Below, one piece after another: positions 1 to 7,023 of a stretch of 52,552 nucleotides of DNA. The position numbers were made by a program, and so were the translations under genes. How positions within the stretch are numbered: position 1 is the first letter of the stretch; each line of letters starts with the position of its first letter. Origin of the DNA: JAVBTT01 sp031556035 (GTDB taxonomy: Bacteria; Bacillota; Clostridia; Oscillospirales; UBA929); assembly GCA_031556035.1 (NCBI GenBank), contig JAVBTT010000019.1, forward strand, positions 1 to 52,552. Reading direction: 5' to 3'. Below the pieces are notes generated by a model. It worked only from the letters and a program-made list of their open reading frames with translations, ran no database searches and was not told the DNA's origin.

Positions 1-207
1 AAGTACAGTCGTTGCGGGAAGCTGCGTTATAGGTATTTCAATCAAACCTCCATTTATTATCGGAGTGAGCAATGAGACTTTTACGGTATCTGAAGCAATA
101 TGTGTTTGCTTCCGACTTTCCCGCGTTCTCTTTTGGACAACAACTATTAAGGCGGCAATCATAACTACACCGAGTGCTATCGCTATTATAAAAATTAAAT
201 AATCCAT
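1..207 (-). CDS. Partial small membrane protein, unknown function
   Basis: An open frame of 69 codons runs from an ATG at 207 leftward off the window edge without a stop. The first 24 or so residues are strongly hydrophobic (MDYLIFIIAIALGVVMIAAL) and are followed by a basic stretch (QKRTRESRK), which fits one N-terminal membrane anchor with the rest in the cytoplasm. An AGAGGG-type ribosome site lies about 9 bases upstream, overlapping the end of the next gene, so the two are probably co-transcribed leftward. I do not recognise the family, and the C-terminus is missing. The DNA is more AT-rich than most of the window. Confidence 0.5.
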   Translation of the reverse strand, partial: MDYLIFIIAIALGVVMIAALIVVVQKRTRESRKQTHIASDTVKVSLLTPIINGGLIEIPITQLPATTVL

Positions 208-222
208 AATTATTATCACCCT

Positions 223-1332
223 CTAAATCCCATCAATCACCCGCGGACGGGCTTCCCACTCTCTCAGCTCAGGCGACCAGTATCCCGCCCATTCTTTTGC
301 TTCGGCATACTCAGGATGGTCAGGGTTGAGCATAATTTCGCGAAAAGCAATAAAGCCACCCACTCCGCCGACATCCTCCGGCGGAGTTTGACCATTTGCC
401 TCCAATAAATAGGGAGAGTCCTCGTTGTGCTCATCAATTACGCGGATAAGCTCGATTTGATGTTCCCAGTTATCACCCATATCATAGGCATACAAAATGC
501 GCTTTTGCTTCGGAAGATACTCAGACAGCCTGTGACCGTCCATTACCACCGCATCATCGTCATATGACAAGCTTTCTTCGTCAGGAACAAGCCGGGCGCA
601 TGGTTCGCTCATCTCATCATCAAATACAACAAAGTCATACAGGTGACAATTTTTCCAACCAAAAACTGCCTGCAATATATTGTGAAGTCTTTGAAACGAA
701 ATATTAGCAGGAACAATCAAACGGCGTGACGCCTGATAGATATCCAAATCAAGGATAACAAGCAGTTCAAAAGCGCGGTATTTATAAGCGGGTCTACCGG
801 TGAGTTCTTTGAGGGCTTTTATCATTTCTTTGGCGGGAATAAAGCTGTCTTCATGCGTGTTGCTAAAATTGACCGGCCTTTTGCTGACAACGCGACCCAA
901 TGTATCCTCAAATGTGAGTTTTTCTCTGGATTCATTCTCGGCGCGGCCGACAGTGAAAGCGGCGTCCAACCCTTGATGATTTATCTGCGCTGTCATCTTG
1001 CGGTCGTGGTTGGCGGTATATGTGACATCCCCTGCATGGCTGATATATTCATCTACAAGTTCGGGGCTTAGGTTCATCGACAACAGCGTGTTTCTAATCG
1101 CGGTAATCATTTTCGCCTCGATATCCTTGAACTGATTGCGCTTTACCCCATAAATTGTTACGGTGAATCGTGTGGCGTGATTCACCAGGACAACCATATC
1201 CTCTTTTCGCTTCTCAAAGGTGTTTGTCCAGGTCGCTGTCCAACAAAACAGCGGATTGATGGATTCCTCTGTTTCGGCTGGTTTTACGCCCATTGCAGCG
1301 GCAAGTTTTTTTGTAATTGCTATTTGCATCAT
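223..1332 (-). CDS. DUF6933 / plasmid pRiA4b ORF-3-like protein
   Basis: This 369-residue cytoplasmic protein joins two regions. Residues 1-150 look like DUF6933 (key stretch NPLFCWTATWTNTFEKRKED). Residues 185-345 carry the pRiA4b ORF-3-like fold, with YRAFELLVILDLDIY, the aromatic segment FGWKNCHLYDF, the YDMGDNWEHQIEL core and the PPEDVGGVGG loop. Proteins of this kind are scattered, often on mobile or accessory DNA, and their biochemical role is not established. The gene begins with two adjacent ATG codons (1332, 1329) behind an AAAGGGTG ribosome site, and its stop lies just before the ribosome site of the partial membrane ORF. Family assignment is from remembered motifs; function is unknown. 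Confidence 0.75.
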   Translation of the reverse strand: MMQIAITKKLAAAMGVKPAETEESINPLFCWTATWTNTFEKRKEDMVVLVNHATRFTVTIYGVKRNQFKDIEAKMITAIRNTLLSMNLSPELVDEYISHAGDVTYTANHDRKMTAQINHQGLDAAFTVGRAENESREKLTFEDTLGRVVSKRPVNFSNTHEDSFIPAKEMIKALKELTGRPAYKYRAFELLVILDLDIYQASRRLIVPANISFQRLHNILQAVFGWKNCHLYDFVVFDDEMSEPCARLVPDEESLSYDDDAVVMDGHRLSEYLPKQKRILYAYDMGDNWEHQIELIRVIDEHNEDSPYLLEANGQTPPEDVGGVGGFIAFREIMLNPDHPEYAEAKEWAGYWSPELREWEARPRVIDGI

Positions 1333-1453
1333 TTTTCACCCTTTCTACATCCTGAACATCACGGAGCCGAATCGCACCACGCGAAATAGGATAAACGACA
1401 CTGATACATATAGTTGAAACGCGGTAATTGTCGCGCAGGCGATCATCACCGCG

Positions 1454-1505
1454 ACGCGTGAATACTTAGTGGTGGTATATGCCAAGTGGGATATCTGTCA
1501 CGCGT
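1454..1505. repeat. 8-bp inverted repeat ACGCGTGA/TCACGCGT
   Basis: ACGCGTGA at 1454-1461 is mirrored by TCACGCGT at 1498-1505, with 36 bases between, in the 210-base gap between the DUF6933 gene and rsmE. It could be a structure in either leftward transcript or a protein-binding site. No T-run follows, so it is not a clear terminator. Confidence 0.3.
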
Positions 1506-1542
1506 AGGCATGGCAGGCTGTAAACACAGCTTCTAAAGGAAT

Positions 1543-2265
1543 TCAAAGCTCCCCCCATATTGCGAGAATCGCCGCGAGCGCCGCCGGGGGCGCGGTTTCG
1601 CAGCGCAGTATCCTGCTGCCCAACGAGACCGGAGTCCAGCCGAGTTCTTTTGCAAGCTCAGCCTCCCCGGGCGAATACCCTCCCTCAGGGCCGGTCATCA
1701 GGGAGAGCTCCCCCGGAGGGCTTTCCCTTAGAAGCTCGCTCAGCAGGAGCCGCCCTTCATCCTCGTAACAGAATACCCTTGTTCCCGCGGCGGACTTCAA
1801 CGCTTCCCTGAAGCTCACTGCCTCCATGATTTCCGGTATAATACCCCTGCCGGACTGCTGCGCCGCCTCGCGCGTTATTTTGCGCCACCGGTGAAGCTTT
1901 TTTATATCCGGGGTGGCGGCTACGCAGCGCTCGGACAGCACAGGGATAATACCGGCAGCCCCCAGCTCCACCGACTTTTGCAGCATCCACTCAAAGCGCT
2001 CTCCCTTTGATATCGACGGATACAGCCACAGCGCAGCCCCTGGCTCGCCCGGACTTTTATATTTTTTGAGAATCCTCGCGGACGCCGTTTTACCGTCGGC
2101 GGACACAAGCTCGCATTCGGCCTCATAACCGGAGCCGTCGCATACGATTATTCGTTCGCCGATTTTCGAGCGCGATACGGTGAGCAGGTGGTGTGCGTCC
2201 TCGCCGCCTATAGAGATATCCCTGTCCTCGGGGAGGCTTTCCACAAAAAATCTGCGCAGTGACAT
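1543..2265 (-). CDS. rsmE: 16S rRNA (uracil1498-N3)-methyltransferase RsmE
   Basis: RsmE methylates N3 of U1498 in the decoding region of 16S rRNA using S-adenosylmethionine. The 240-residue protein has the family length and the C-terminal SPOUT knot, with TGPEGGYSPGE and the VSLGSRILRCETA segment that forms the cofactor pocket (commonly LGxRILRTETA; here Cys replaces the usual Thr). The N-terminus MSLRRFFVES is typical of the family. I start at 2265 rather than the in-frame ATG at 2280, because the perfect GGAGGAG ribosome site sits 6 bases before 2265 and the 2280 ATG lies just upstream of that site. In many Firmicutes rsmE follows prmA; here it stands alone. Confidence 0.93.
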   Translation of the reverse strand: MSLRRFFVESLPEDRDISIGGEDAHHLLTVSRSKIGERIIVCDGSGYEAECELVSADGKTASARILKKYKSPGEPGAALWLYPSISKGERFEWMLQKSVELGAAGIIPVLSERCVAATPDIKKLHRWRKITREAAQQSGRGIIPEIMEAVSFREALKSAAGTRVFCYEDEGRLLLSELLRESPPGELSLMTGPEGGYSPGEAELAKELGWTPVSLGSRILRCETAPPAALAAILAIWGEL

Positions 2266-2323
2266 ATCAAACTCCTCCAAAATATAGTTGAGATAATAAG
2301 AAAACCCGATTTTTTCCCGATAG

Positions 2324-2338
2324 TGAGAATGATTATCT
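2324..2338. promoter_or_regulatory. Candidate Fur-family 7-1-7 box
   Basis: TGAGAATGATTATCT matches the Fur-type 7-1-7 consensus TGATAATnATTATCA at 13 of 15 positions. It lies in the 332-base gap between divergent rsmE (start 2265) and the foldase gene (start 2598), about 59 bases upstream of rsmE. Neither neighbour is a usual Fur, Zur or PerR target, so this may be chance in AT-rich DNA. Confidence 0.3.
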
Positions 2339-2445
2339 ACATGTATAATTAAGTAATGTGGCTGCTTTTGGAATACTTACACACGCGATGTCGCGTGCGT
2401 ACTGCGGGCGGTTTGACGAAACGGGCCGAATTTTCTCAAAAACTA

Positions 2446-2474
2446 TTGTAAAATATTTGCCTTTCGTTTACAAT
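2446..2474 (+). promoter_or_regulatory. Sigma-A-like promoter for the foldase gene
   Basis: TTGTAA at 2446-2451 and TACAAT at 2469-2474 are separated by 17 bases, close to the sigma-A consensus. Transcription would begin near 2481, about 115 bases before the start codon at 2598. The remaining 2475-2597 leader shows no recognisable riboswitch. Confidence 0.5.
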
Positions 2475-2597
2475 AGCAATGTTGTCTTCACGAATTTTTC
2501 AAAATCTCGTGTTAAGATAAAGGCGCCCGCACGAAACGCACGGTTTCCAATGGCCGAGCATCGCGGAGTCAGCTAACGTAGTAGGAGGATATGTAAC

Positions 2598-4133
2598 ATG
2601 AGTGCATCGCGCGAAAAGAAGAAAAGGCAGGAAGAGCGCCTCGATCAGCAGAATAACCCAAAGAAGGCACGGAACAAGGCCGGCGTGGACAGGCTCAGAA
2701 GAGGTATAATAATAGCCGTCGCGTCCCTGCTGATCATCGCTGTCGCGGTTCTGGCGGTATTGGGCTCGGGCTTGCCCCAGCAAAAGATTACAGCGCTGAC
2801 AATCGATGGAGTAGATATATCGGTTGCGGAATACAATTTCAACTATTTTAGCGGCCTGAACAACATGGTGCAAAACTACGGCTCATATTTCGGCTGGGAC
2901 GAGTCCACCGATTTCTCCAAGGAGGAGTGGACCGAGGGCATGACGGTGGCCGATTACTTCCACGATCAGACGGTTACAAGCCTTAAATCCACGATAGCGC
3001 AAAGCGAGCTCGCGAGAAGCAAGGGGCTGACCCTTTCAGATATCGACAAGGAATCCATGGAGGCCACAATAAAGTCCTATGTGGACGCGGCCTCCAGCTA
3101 CGGACAGAGCACCAGGGATTTCCTGTTCGAGCATTACGGCTACGGCGTGGACGAAAATGTCCTGCGCGCCGCCATAGAACGCATTTACATGGCGACGGCG
3201 TGGCAGACGGATACCTCGAAGGCATTTACCTCGGAGGAGATTGAGGCGCGCTACAGCGCGAACAAGCAAAGCTACGACTGGATATCCTACCACTCCTACA
3301 CTATTTCGGGCGCTTATTCCGGCGATCTTGAGGGCGACGAGAAGACGAAGGCTGAGGAGGACGCGAAGGCCGACGCTAAAAACAAGGCCGAGGACATGCT
3401 CTCCAGGGTGACCACCCCCGAGGAGTTCAATGCTCTGTCCAAGGAGTTCGCGCCCGCTCCGGCGGAAGGTGAAGAGGAAGACGCGGGCGGGGAGGAAACA
3501 GGGGACAGCACGTTGCATGAAAAGGCCGCGTCCAGTTCCATAACATCGGCCAATCTTTCCGCCTACCTGTACGACGAGGCGCGCGTGAACGGCGACAAGA
3601 CTGTCATTGAGGACGGCACGGACTATACCGTGGTGCTGTTCCTTGGGCGCGGCAGGGACGAGAGCAAGCTGGTCTCTGTACGCCACATCCTGATACTGAG
3701 CGCGGAGGACTACGCAAACGCCACCGACGAGCAGAAGTCTGCCGCTCACGCCAGGTGCGGGGAGCTGCTTGAGCAGTGGAACACCAATGGCGGCGGCGAG
3801 GACGAGTTTGCGGCGCTGGCCAGCCAGTACACCGAGGACACGGCTTCCGCGGTCAGCGGAGGGCTATACGAAAACATCAGCAACAGCGGCTGGGAGCAGG
3901 CGTTCGCGGACTGGTCCTTCGACCCGGCCAGGCAGCCAGGGGATACCGGGGTTGTCGACACCTCATACGGCTCCCACGCGATGTACTTCATCGGCTACGG
4001 AGAGGAGGCGTGGCGCTCGGCGGCGCGCGGCGACCTTCTGAGCGCCGGGTCGTCAGCCCTGCTGGATACCGTCGCTGTCACTGAGAACAGCTTTGGCATG
4101 TCCATGTCGCGCACCACAAAGGCAAAATCCTGA
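2598..4133 (+). CDS. Membrane-anchored parvulin-type peptidyl-prolyl isomerase (PrsA/SurA-like)
   Basis: This 511-residue protein is probably an extracytoplasmic foldase. A lysine/arginine-rich N-terminus (1-35) is followed by one hydrophobic helix at about 36-57, so the bulk should sit outside the membrane. Residues 60-260 resemble the SurA-N-like chaperone region of clostridial foldases. The parvulin domain occupies about 355-465, with VRHILI at its start and a GGLYENISNSGW segment further on. An acidic low-complexity linker (EGEEEDAGGEE) lies near residue 295. AGGAGG stands 8 bases before the ATG. Such foldases help secreted proteins fold, and this window encodes several very large secreted enzymes. 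No lipobox is seen, unlike classical PrsA. Confidence 0.8.
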   Translation: MSASREKKKRQEERLDQQNNPKKARNKAGVDRLRRGIIIAVASLLIIAVAVLAVLGSGLPQQKITALTIDGVDISVAEYNFNYFSGLNNMVQNYGSYFGWDESTDFSKEEWTEGMTVADYFHDQTVTSLKSTIAQSELARSKGLTLSDIDKESMEATIKSYVDAASSYGQSTRDFLFEHYGYGVDENVLRAAIERIYMATAWQTDTSKAFTSEEIEARYSANKQSYDWISYHSYTISGAYSGDLEGDEKTKAEEDAKADAKNKAEDMLSRVTTPEEFNALSKEFAPAPAEGEEEDAGGEETGDSTLHEKAASSSITSANLSAYLYDEARVNGDKTVIEDGTDYTVVLFLGRGRDESKLVSVRHILILSAEDYANATDEQKSAAHARCGELLEQWNTNGGGEDEFAALASQYTEDTASAVSGGLYENISNSGWEQAFADWSFDPARQPGDTGVVDTSYGSHAMYFIGYGEEAWRSAARGDLLSAGSSALLDTVAVTENSFGMSMSRTTKAKS

Positions 4134-4146
4134 TTCGATATGCAGA

Positions 4147-4181
4147 AAGTCCGTGCTCCGCCAATGGCGGCGCACGGACTT
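4147..4181 (+). terminator. Strong hairpin between the foldase and DUF4380 genes
   Basis: AAGTCCGTGC...GCACGGACTT encloses CCGCC-AAT-GGCGG, giving a nearly perfect 16-bp hairpin with one mismatch and a 3-base loop. No T-run follows (TCATGAAAATACG), so it is either an imperfect terminator or an intercistronic RNA-stability element. Confidence 0.45.
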
Positions 4182-4208
4182 CATGAAAATACGAAAAGGA
4201 GCTGCTTT

Positions 4209-5123
4209 ATGTCTGTAACCGTAAAACTAGGGGAGTATCTGAACTTTGGGCGCTGCCTGCATATTTCCAACGGCGCTGTCGAGGCCTATGTGACGGTCGA
4301 TGCGGGACCGCGCGTCATACATTTTGGGCTTGTCGGCGGGGAAAACATGTTCTGGGCGGATGAAAAACGCGACGGCCGCATCACAAGCAAGGGGCTGGAC
4401 GAGGCTTACGGGCGCGGCGATACTTATGATCTTTTGGGCGGACACAGGCTGTGGACCAGCCCGGAGCATGAGGTGCACTCCTACTTCCCGGACATAGATC
4501 CCGTGGCATACGAGATCACGGCGTCCGGCTGCCGCCTGACGCCCCCGGCGCGGCCTGTCGTCGGGCTTCAGCACTTTATGGAGCTTGACATGGATCAGGA
4601 AAAGCCACTTGTAAAGGTCTCGGTCTCGGTTAAAAACGTCGGCGACGCGCCCTCGGAGCTGGCTCCGTGGGCGATAACACAGCTCGCGCCCGGCGGGCTC
4701 CAGGTGTTTCCGCAGCCAAAGCGGGTGACGGGACTGCTTGCCGACCGCGTTATGGCCATTTGGCCTTATACGAATATGGGGGACGAGCGCCTGGCACTCT
4801 CGGACGGATATGTTGCGCTGAGGCAGGATCCCGCGAACGCGAGGCCGTTTAAAATCGGGATGCTGGGAGTTCCGTTTGCGCTGTATCAGAATTTCGGGGC
4901 GGTTTTCGCAAAGCGCGCTGTGTTTGACATTGATGGGCGTTATCCGGATTTCGGCTGCTCGTTTGAGACCTACACTAATAATTTCTTCCTTGAGATGGAG
5001 ACTCTCGGAGAGCTAGGGACACTGTCTCCCGGCGAATCCGCCTCACACAGTGAGGTCTGGGAGCTCTTTTCTCAGAGGGAGATTCTTTCGCCCGAGGAAC
5101 TTCTTGAAAAATACGGGGAGTAG
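4209..5123 (+). CDS. DUF4380 / galactose-mutarotase-like protein
   Basis: The 304-residue protein looks like the DUF4380 family, which has an aldose-1-epimerase-like beta-sandwich fold. Visible family-like segments are the N-terminal VDAGPRVIHFGLVGGENMFW, the GGHRLWTSPEHE loop (residues about 77-88, with His residues where mutarotases bind sugar) and the late NNFFLEMETLG strand. No signal peptide is present, so it should be cytoplasmic. I start at 4209 because AAGGAG ends 7 bases before that ATG; a longer frame from 4140 would run through the preceding hairpin. A sugar-epimerising role is only a fold-based guess. Confidence 0.75.
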   Translation: MSVTVKLGEYLNFGRCLHISNGAVEAYVTVDAGPRVIHFGLVGGENMFWADEKRDGRITSKGLDEAYGRGDTYDLLGGHRLWTSPEHEVHSYFPDIDPVAYEITASGCRLTPPARPVVGLQHFMELDMDQEKPLVKVSVSVKNVGDAPSELAPWAITQLAPGGLQVFPQPKRVTGLLADRVMAIWPYTNMGDERLALSDGYVALRQDPANARPFKIGMLGVPFALYQNFGAVFAKRAVFDIDGRYPDFGCSFETYTNNFFLEMETLGELGTLSPGESASHSEVWELFSQREILSPEELLEKYGE

Positions 5124-5130
5124 TCCCCCG

Positions 5131-5163
5131 GCCGCCCGGAGGATCGTCGAACCTTCGGGCGGC
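5131..5163 (+). terminator. Terminator-like hairpin after the DUF4380 gene
   Basis: GCCGCCCG at 5131-5138 pairs with CGGGCGGC near 5156-5163, with a minor inner AGG/CCT pairing. It lies 8 bases after the stop codon. The tail (TTCGTATGTACGTT) is only moderately T-rich. Confidence 0.5.
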
Positions 5164-5184
5164 TTCGTATGTACGTTAATTTAT

Positions 5185-5212
5185 TTGACAATATCGGTTT
5201 TTTGGATATAAT
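5185..5212 (+). promoter_or_regulatory. Consensus sigma-A promoter for tRNA-Arg
   Basis: TTGACA (5185-5190) and TATAAT (5207-5212) are both perfect hexamers with a 16-base spacer. Transcription should begin near 5219, just before the tRNA at 5232. Confidence 0.85.
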
Positions 5213-5231
5213 ACTAATGGAACCGCTACAT

Positions 5232-5307
5232 GCGCCCGTGGCTCAATGGATAGAGCATCAGATTCCGGTTCTGAGGGTTGGGGGTTCGAGTCCCTCCGGG
5301 CGTGCCA
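5232..5307 (+). tRNA. tRNA-Arg (anticodon CCG), CCA encoded
   Basis: The 76-base sequence folds as a full cloverleaf: acceptor GCGCCCG/CGGGCGT, D-arm GCTC...GAGC, anticodon stem TCAGA/TCTGA around loop TTCCGGT, and T-arm GGGGG-TTCGAGT-CCCTC. Anticodon CCG reads the arginine codon CGG. The discriminator base is G and the terminal CCA is present in the DNA. It has its own promoter and terminator. Confidence 0.95.
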
Positions 5308-5337
5308 CGGGCGGTGCTTTCCGGCACCGTCCGTTTT
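5308..5337 (+). terminator. Rho-independent terminator after tRNA-Arg
   Basis: CGGGCGGTGC (5308-5317) pairs with GCACCGTCCG (5324-5333) around a 6-base loop, with one G-U pair, and TTTT follows directly. It begins immediately after the CCA end. Confidence 0.85.
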
Positions 5338-5395
5338 AGGATAAACTTAAGCTATGACGCAAGTGTTTTTCACAACAGAAAGCAGGTGTTTTTTT

Positions 5396-5728
5396 ATGGA
5401 AGCTAACCATCCCACAGCCCTTACCGACCAGAATTTTTCATCTGAGGTTTTGCAGTCCGAGACCCCGGTGCTTGTTGATTTCTGGGCCTCCTGGTGCGGC
5501 CCGTGCCGTATGATAGCCCCGGTGATTGAGGAGTTGTCCGGCGACTATGCGGGCAAGGCCAAGATCTGCAAGCTGGATGTGGACGCCTATGGCGCCCTTG
5601 CGGCCCAGTACGGAGTTATGAGTATACCGACTATTATGCTGTTCAAGGACGGCGCGGAGCTCTCGCGTTTTGTCGGGGTGCAGCCTAAATCCACCTTTAC
5701 AGAGGCGCTTGACAGGCTTTTAAACTGA
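5396..5728 (+). CDS. trxA: Thioredoxin
   Basis: A 110-residue cytoplasmic thioredoxin that reduces protein disulfides. The redox site WCGPC lies at residues 33-37 (Cys34 and Cys37), within FWASWCGPCRM, and the cis-proline loop is MSIPT, both canonical. Length is normal for the family. I start at 5396, since CAGGTG lies 7 bases upstream; an earlier in-frame ATG at 5354 would add a tail atypical of thioredoxins. No thioredoxin reductase gene is visible in this window. It is the first of a closely spaced rightward set (DivIVA-like, fumarase beta, pyrB). Confidence 0.95.
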   Translation: MEANHPTALTDQNFSSEVLQSETPVLVDFWASWCGPCRMIAPVIEELSGDYAGKAKICKLDVDAYGALAAQYGVMSIPTIMLFKDGAELSRFVGVQPKSTFTEALDRLLN

Positions 5729-5753
5729 AACGAATGATTAACCGCAATAAAAC

Positions 5754-5765
5754 GCCGCGCGCGGC
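5754..5765. repeat. 12-bp perfect palindrome between trxA and the DivIVA-like gene
   Basis: GCCGCGCGCGGC is a self-complementary 12-mer lying 25 bases after the trxA stop. It could form a small intercistronic hairpin. No T-run follows. Confidence 0.35.
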
Positions 5766-5783
5766 TAACCGGGGGTGTGGACT

Positions 5784-6461
5784 GTGCCAGCTAAAAGCGA
5801 AAAAAGCTTTAGAACGGCGATGGTGGGCGGTTTTAACCGTCAGGATGTGCTGGATTATATCTCAGCCGTAAAAAAGGAGCACCACAACGAGACGGACGCG
5901 TACCGCGCGGGCGCGGAAAAGCTGCGCGGCGAGCGAGACGCCTTGTGCAGGCAGGTGGAGGAGCTGTCCTCCCAGCGCGAACGGGCGGACAGGCTTGAGC
6001 GCGAGGCAAACGAGCTCAAGCGCGAAATAAATGAGCTCTCGCGGGAAAACTCCCGGCTCGCCAGAAAAGAGGAAGAGCTCACGGTGGAGATCGGGGGCCT
6101 TTCGCTCAGAATACTGGACTTTGAAAACAGTGAAAAAGAGCTTGGGGATGCCCGGCTCAGGGCTGAGGAGCTTGAGATGCAGGCGTACCGCCGCGCCGAG
6201 GAGATTGAGAGCGAAGCGGCACGGTCCGTTGAAAAACAGCTGCAGGGCTCACGGGAAGCGCTGGATGAGCTTATGGGAAAGCTGGACGGTATACGCTTGG
6301 ACGCGGAAAAGGCGGCGTATCAGGTTGTGCTTGAGCTTGACAAGATGCGCTCCTGGTACGCCCATTACGGAGAGGCGTTCCAGGAAACCGAGGACAAGCT
6401 GCGAGAGCTGGGAGGCGGGGATCAACCCATTGTGCGGGAGTTCGTGCCCCGGGAATTTTAA
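5784..6461 (+). CDS. DivIVA-like coiled-coil cell-division/polarity protein
   Basis: The 225-residue protein starts with FRTAMVGGFNRQDVLDYI, which resembles the N-terminal membrane-binding segment of DivIVA/GpsB-type proteins. A long, charged heptad-rich coiled coil follows (about residues 30-120 and 135-190), dense in Glu, Arg and Leu. Such proteins sense curved membrane at septa or poles and recruit division or cell-wall factors. The start is judged to be GTG at 5784, 6 bases after GGGGGTG (5771-5777); a GTG at 5775 would overlap that ribosome site. The stop abuts the start codon of the next gene. The partner proteins here are unknown. Confidence 0.75.
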   Translation: MPAKSEKSFRTAMVGGFNRQDVLDYISAVKKEHHNETDAYRAGAEKLRGERDALCRQVEELSSQRERADRLEREANELKREINELSRENSRLARKEEELTVEIGGLSLRILDFENSEKELGDARLRAEELEMQAYRRAEEIESEAARSVEKQLQGSREALDELMGKLDGIRLDAEKAAYQVVLELDKMRSWYAHYGEAFQETEDKLRELGGGDQPIVREFVPREF

Positions 6462-6992
6462 ATGAAAAAAATTGATTCCTCACAACTGAGAAATGCGGCA
6501 TTGCGCGCCGGAGAGCCCTTGCTGCTTTCCGGCGTAATTTTTACGGCAAGAGACGCGGCTCACGCTCGATTCGGAGAGATGCTTGACAGGGGAGAGCCGA
6601 TGCCGTTTGATCTGCGGGATGCCGTGATCTATTACGCTGGCCCTGCTGACGCGCCGCCGGGCAGAATAATCGGCTCGATAGGCCCCACCACCGCGGGCAG
6701 AATGGATAAATACGCCCCAGGGCTTTACCGCCTTGGGCTGTGCGCGACAATCGGCAAGGGCGCGAGGAGCGCGTCGGTTCGGGAGGCTGTCCGAGATACC
6801 GGAGGGCTGTATCTCTGCGCGGTGGGAGGCGCGGGAGCGCTGCTTGCGACGTGTGTCAAGGCCGTTGAGGTGGTCGCGTTTCCTGAGCTTGGCTGCGAAG
6901 CCGTGCGGCGGCTTGAGGTTGAGAATATGCCTCTGCTGACGGCAATAGACAGATTTGGTGACTGTATTTTTGACAGACAAACATATACATAG
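6462..6992 (+). CDS. Fe-S hydro-lyase beta subunit (fumarase/tartrate dehydratase C-terminal type), apparently orphan
   Basis: This 176-residue protein matches the beta subunit (C-terminal half) of class I fumarate hydratase/L-tartrate dehydratase. Family features are IYYAGPADAPPGRIIGS, the GPTTAGRMDKY motif and the following ATIGKGARS loop. In two-subunit enzymes the alpha chain holds the [4Fe-4S] cluster and is normally encoded next door. Here no alpha gene is visible in the window: upstream is a DivIVA-like gene, downstream pyrB. It starts directly after the preceding stop and lacks a strong ribosome site, suggesting translational coupling. The partner may lie elsewhere in the genome, or the protein may have another role. 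Confidence 0.85.
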   Translation: MKKIDSSQLRNAALRAGEPLLLSGVIFTARDAAHARFGEMLDRGEPMPFDLRDAVIYYAGPADAPPGRIIGSIGPTTAGRMDKYAPGLYRLGLCATIGKGARSASVREAVRDTGGLYLCAVGGAGALLATCVKAVEVVAFPELGCEAVRRLEVENMPLLTAIDRFGDCIFDRQTYT

Positions 6993-7023
6993 GATATTTT
7001 ATTCAGGAGAATGGTGGCAGACG

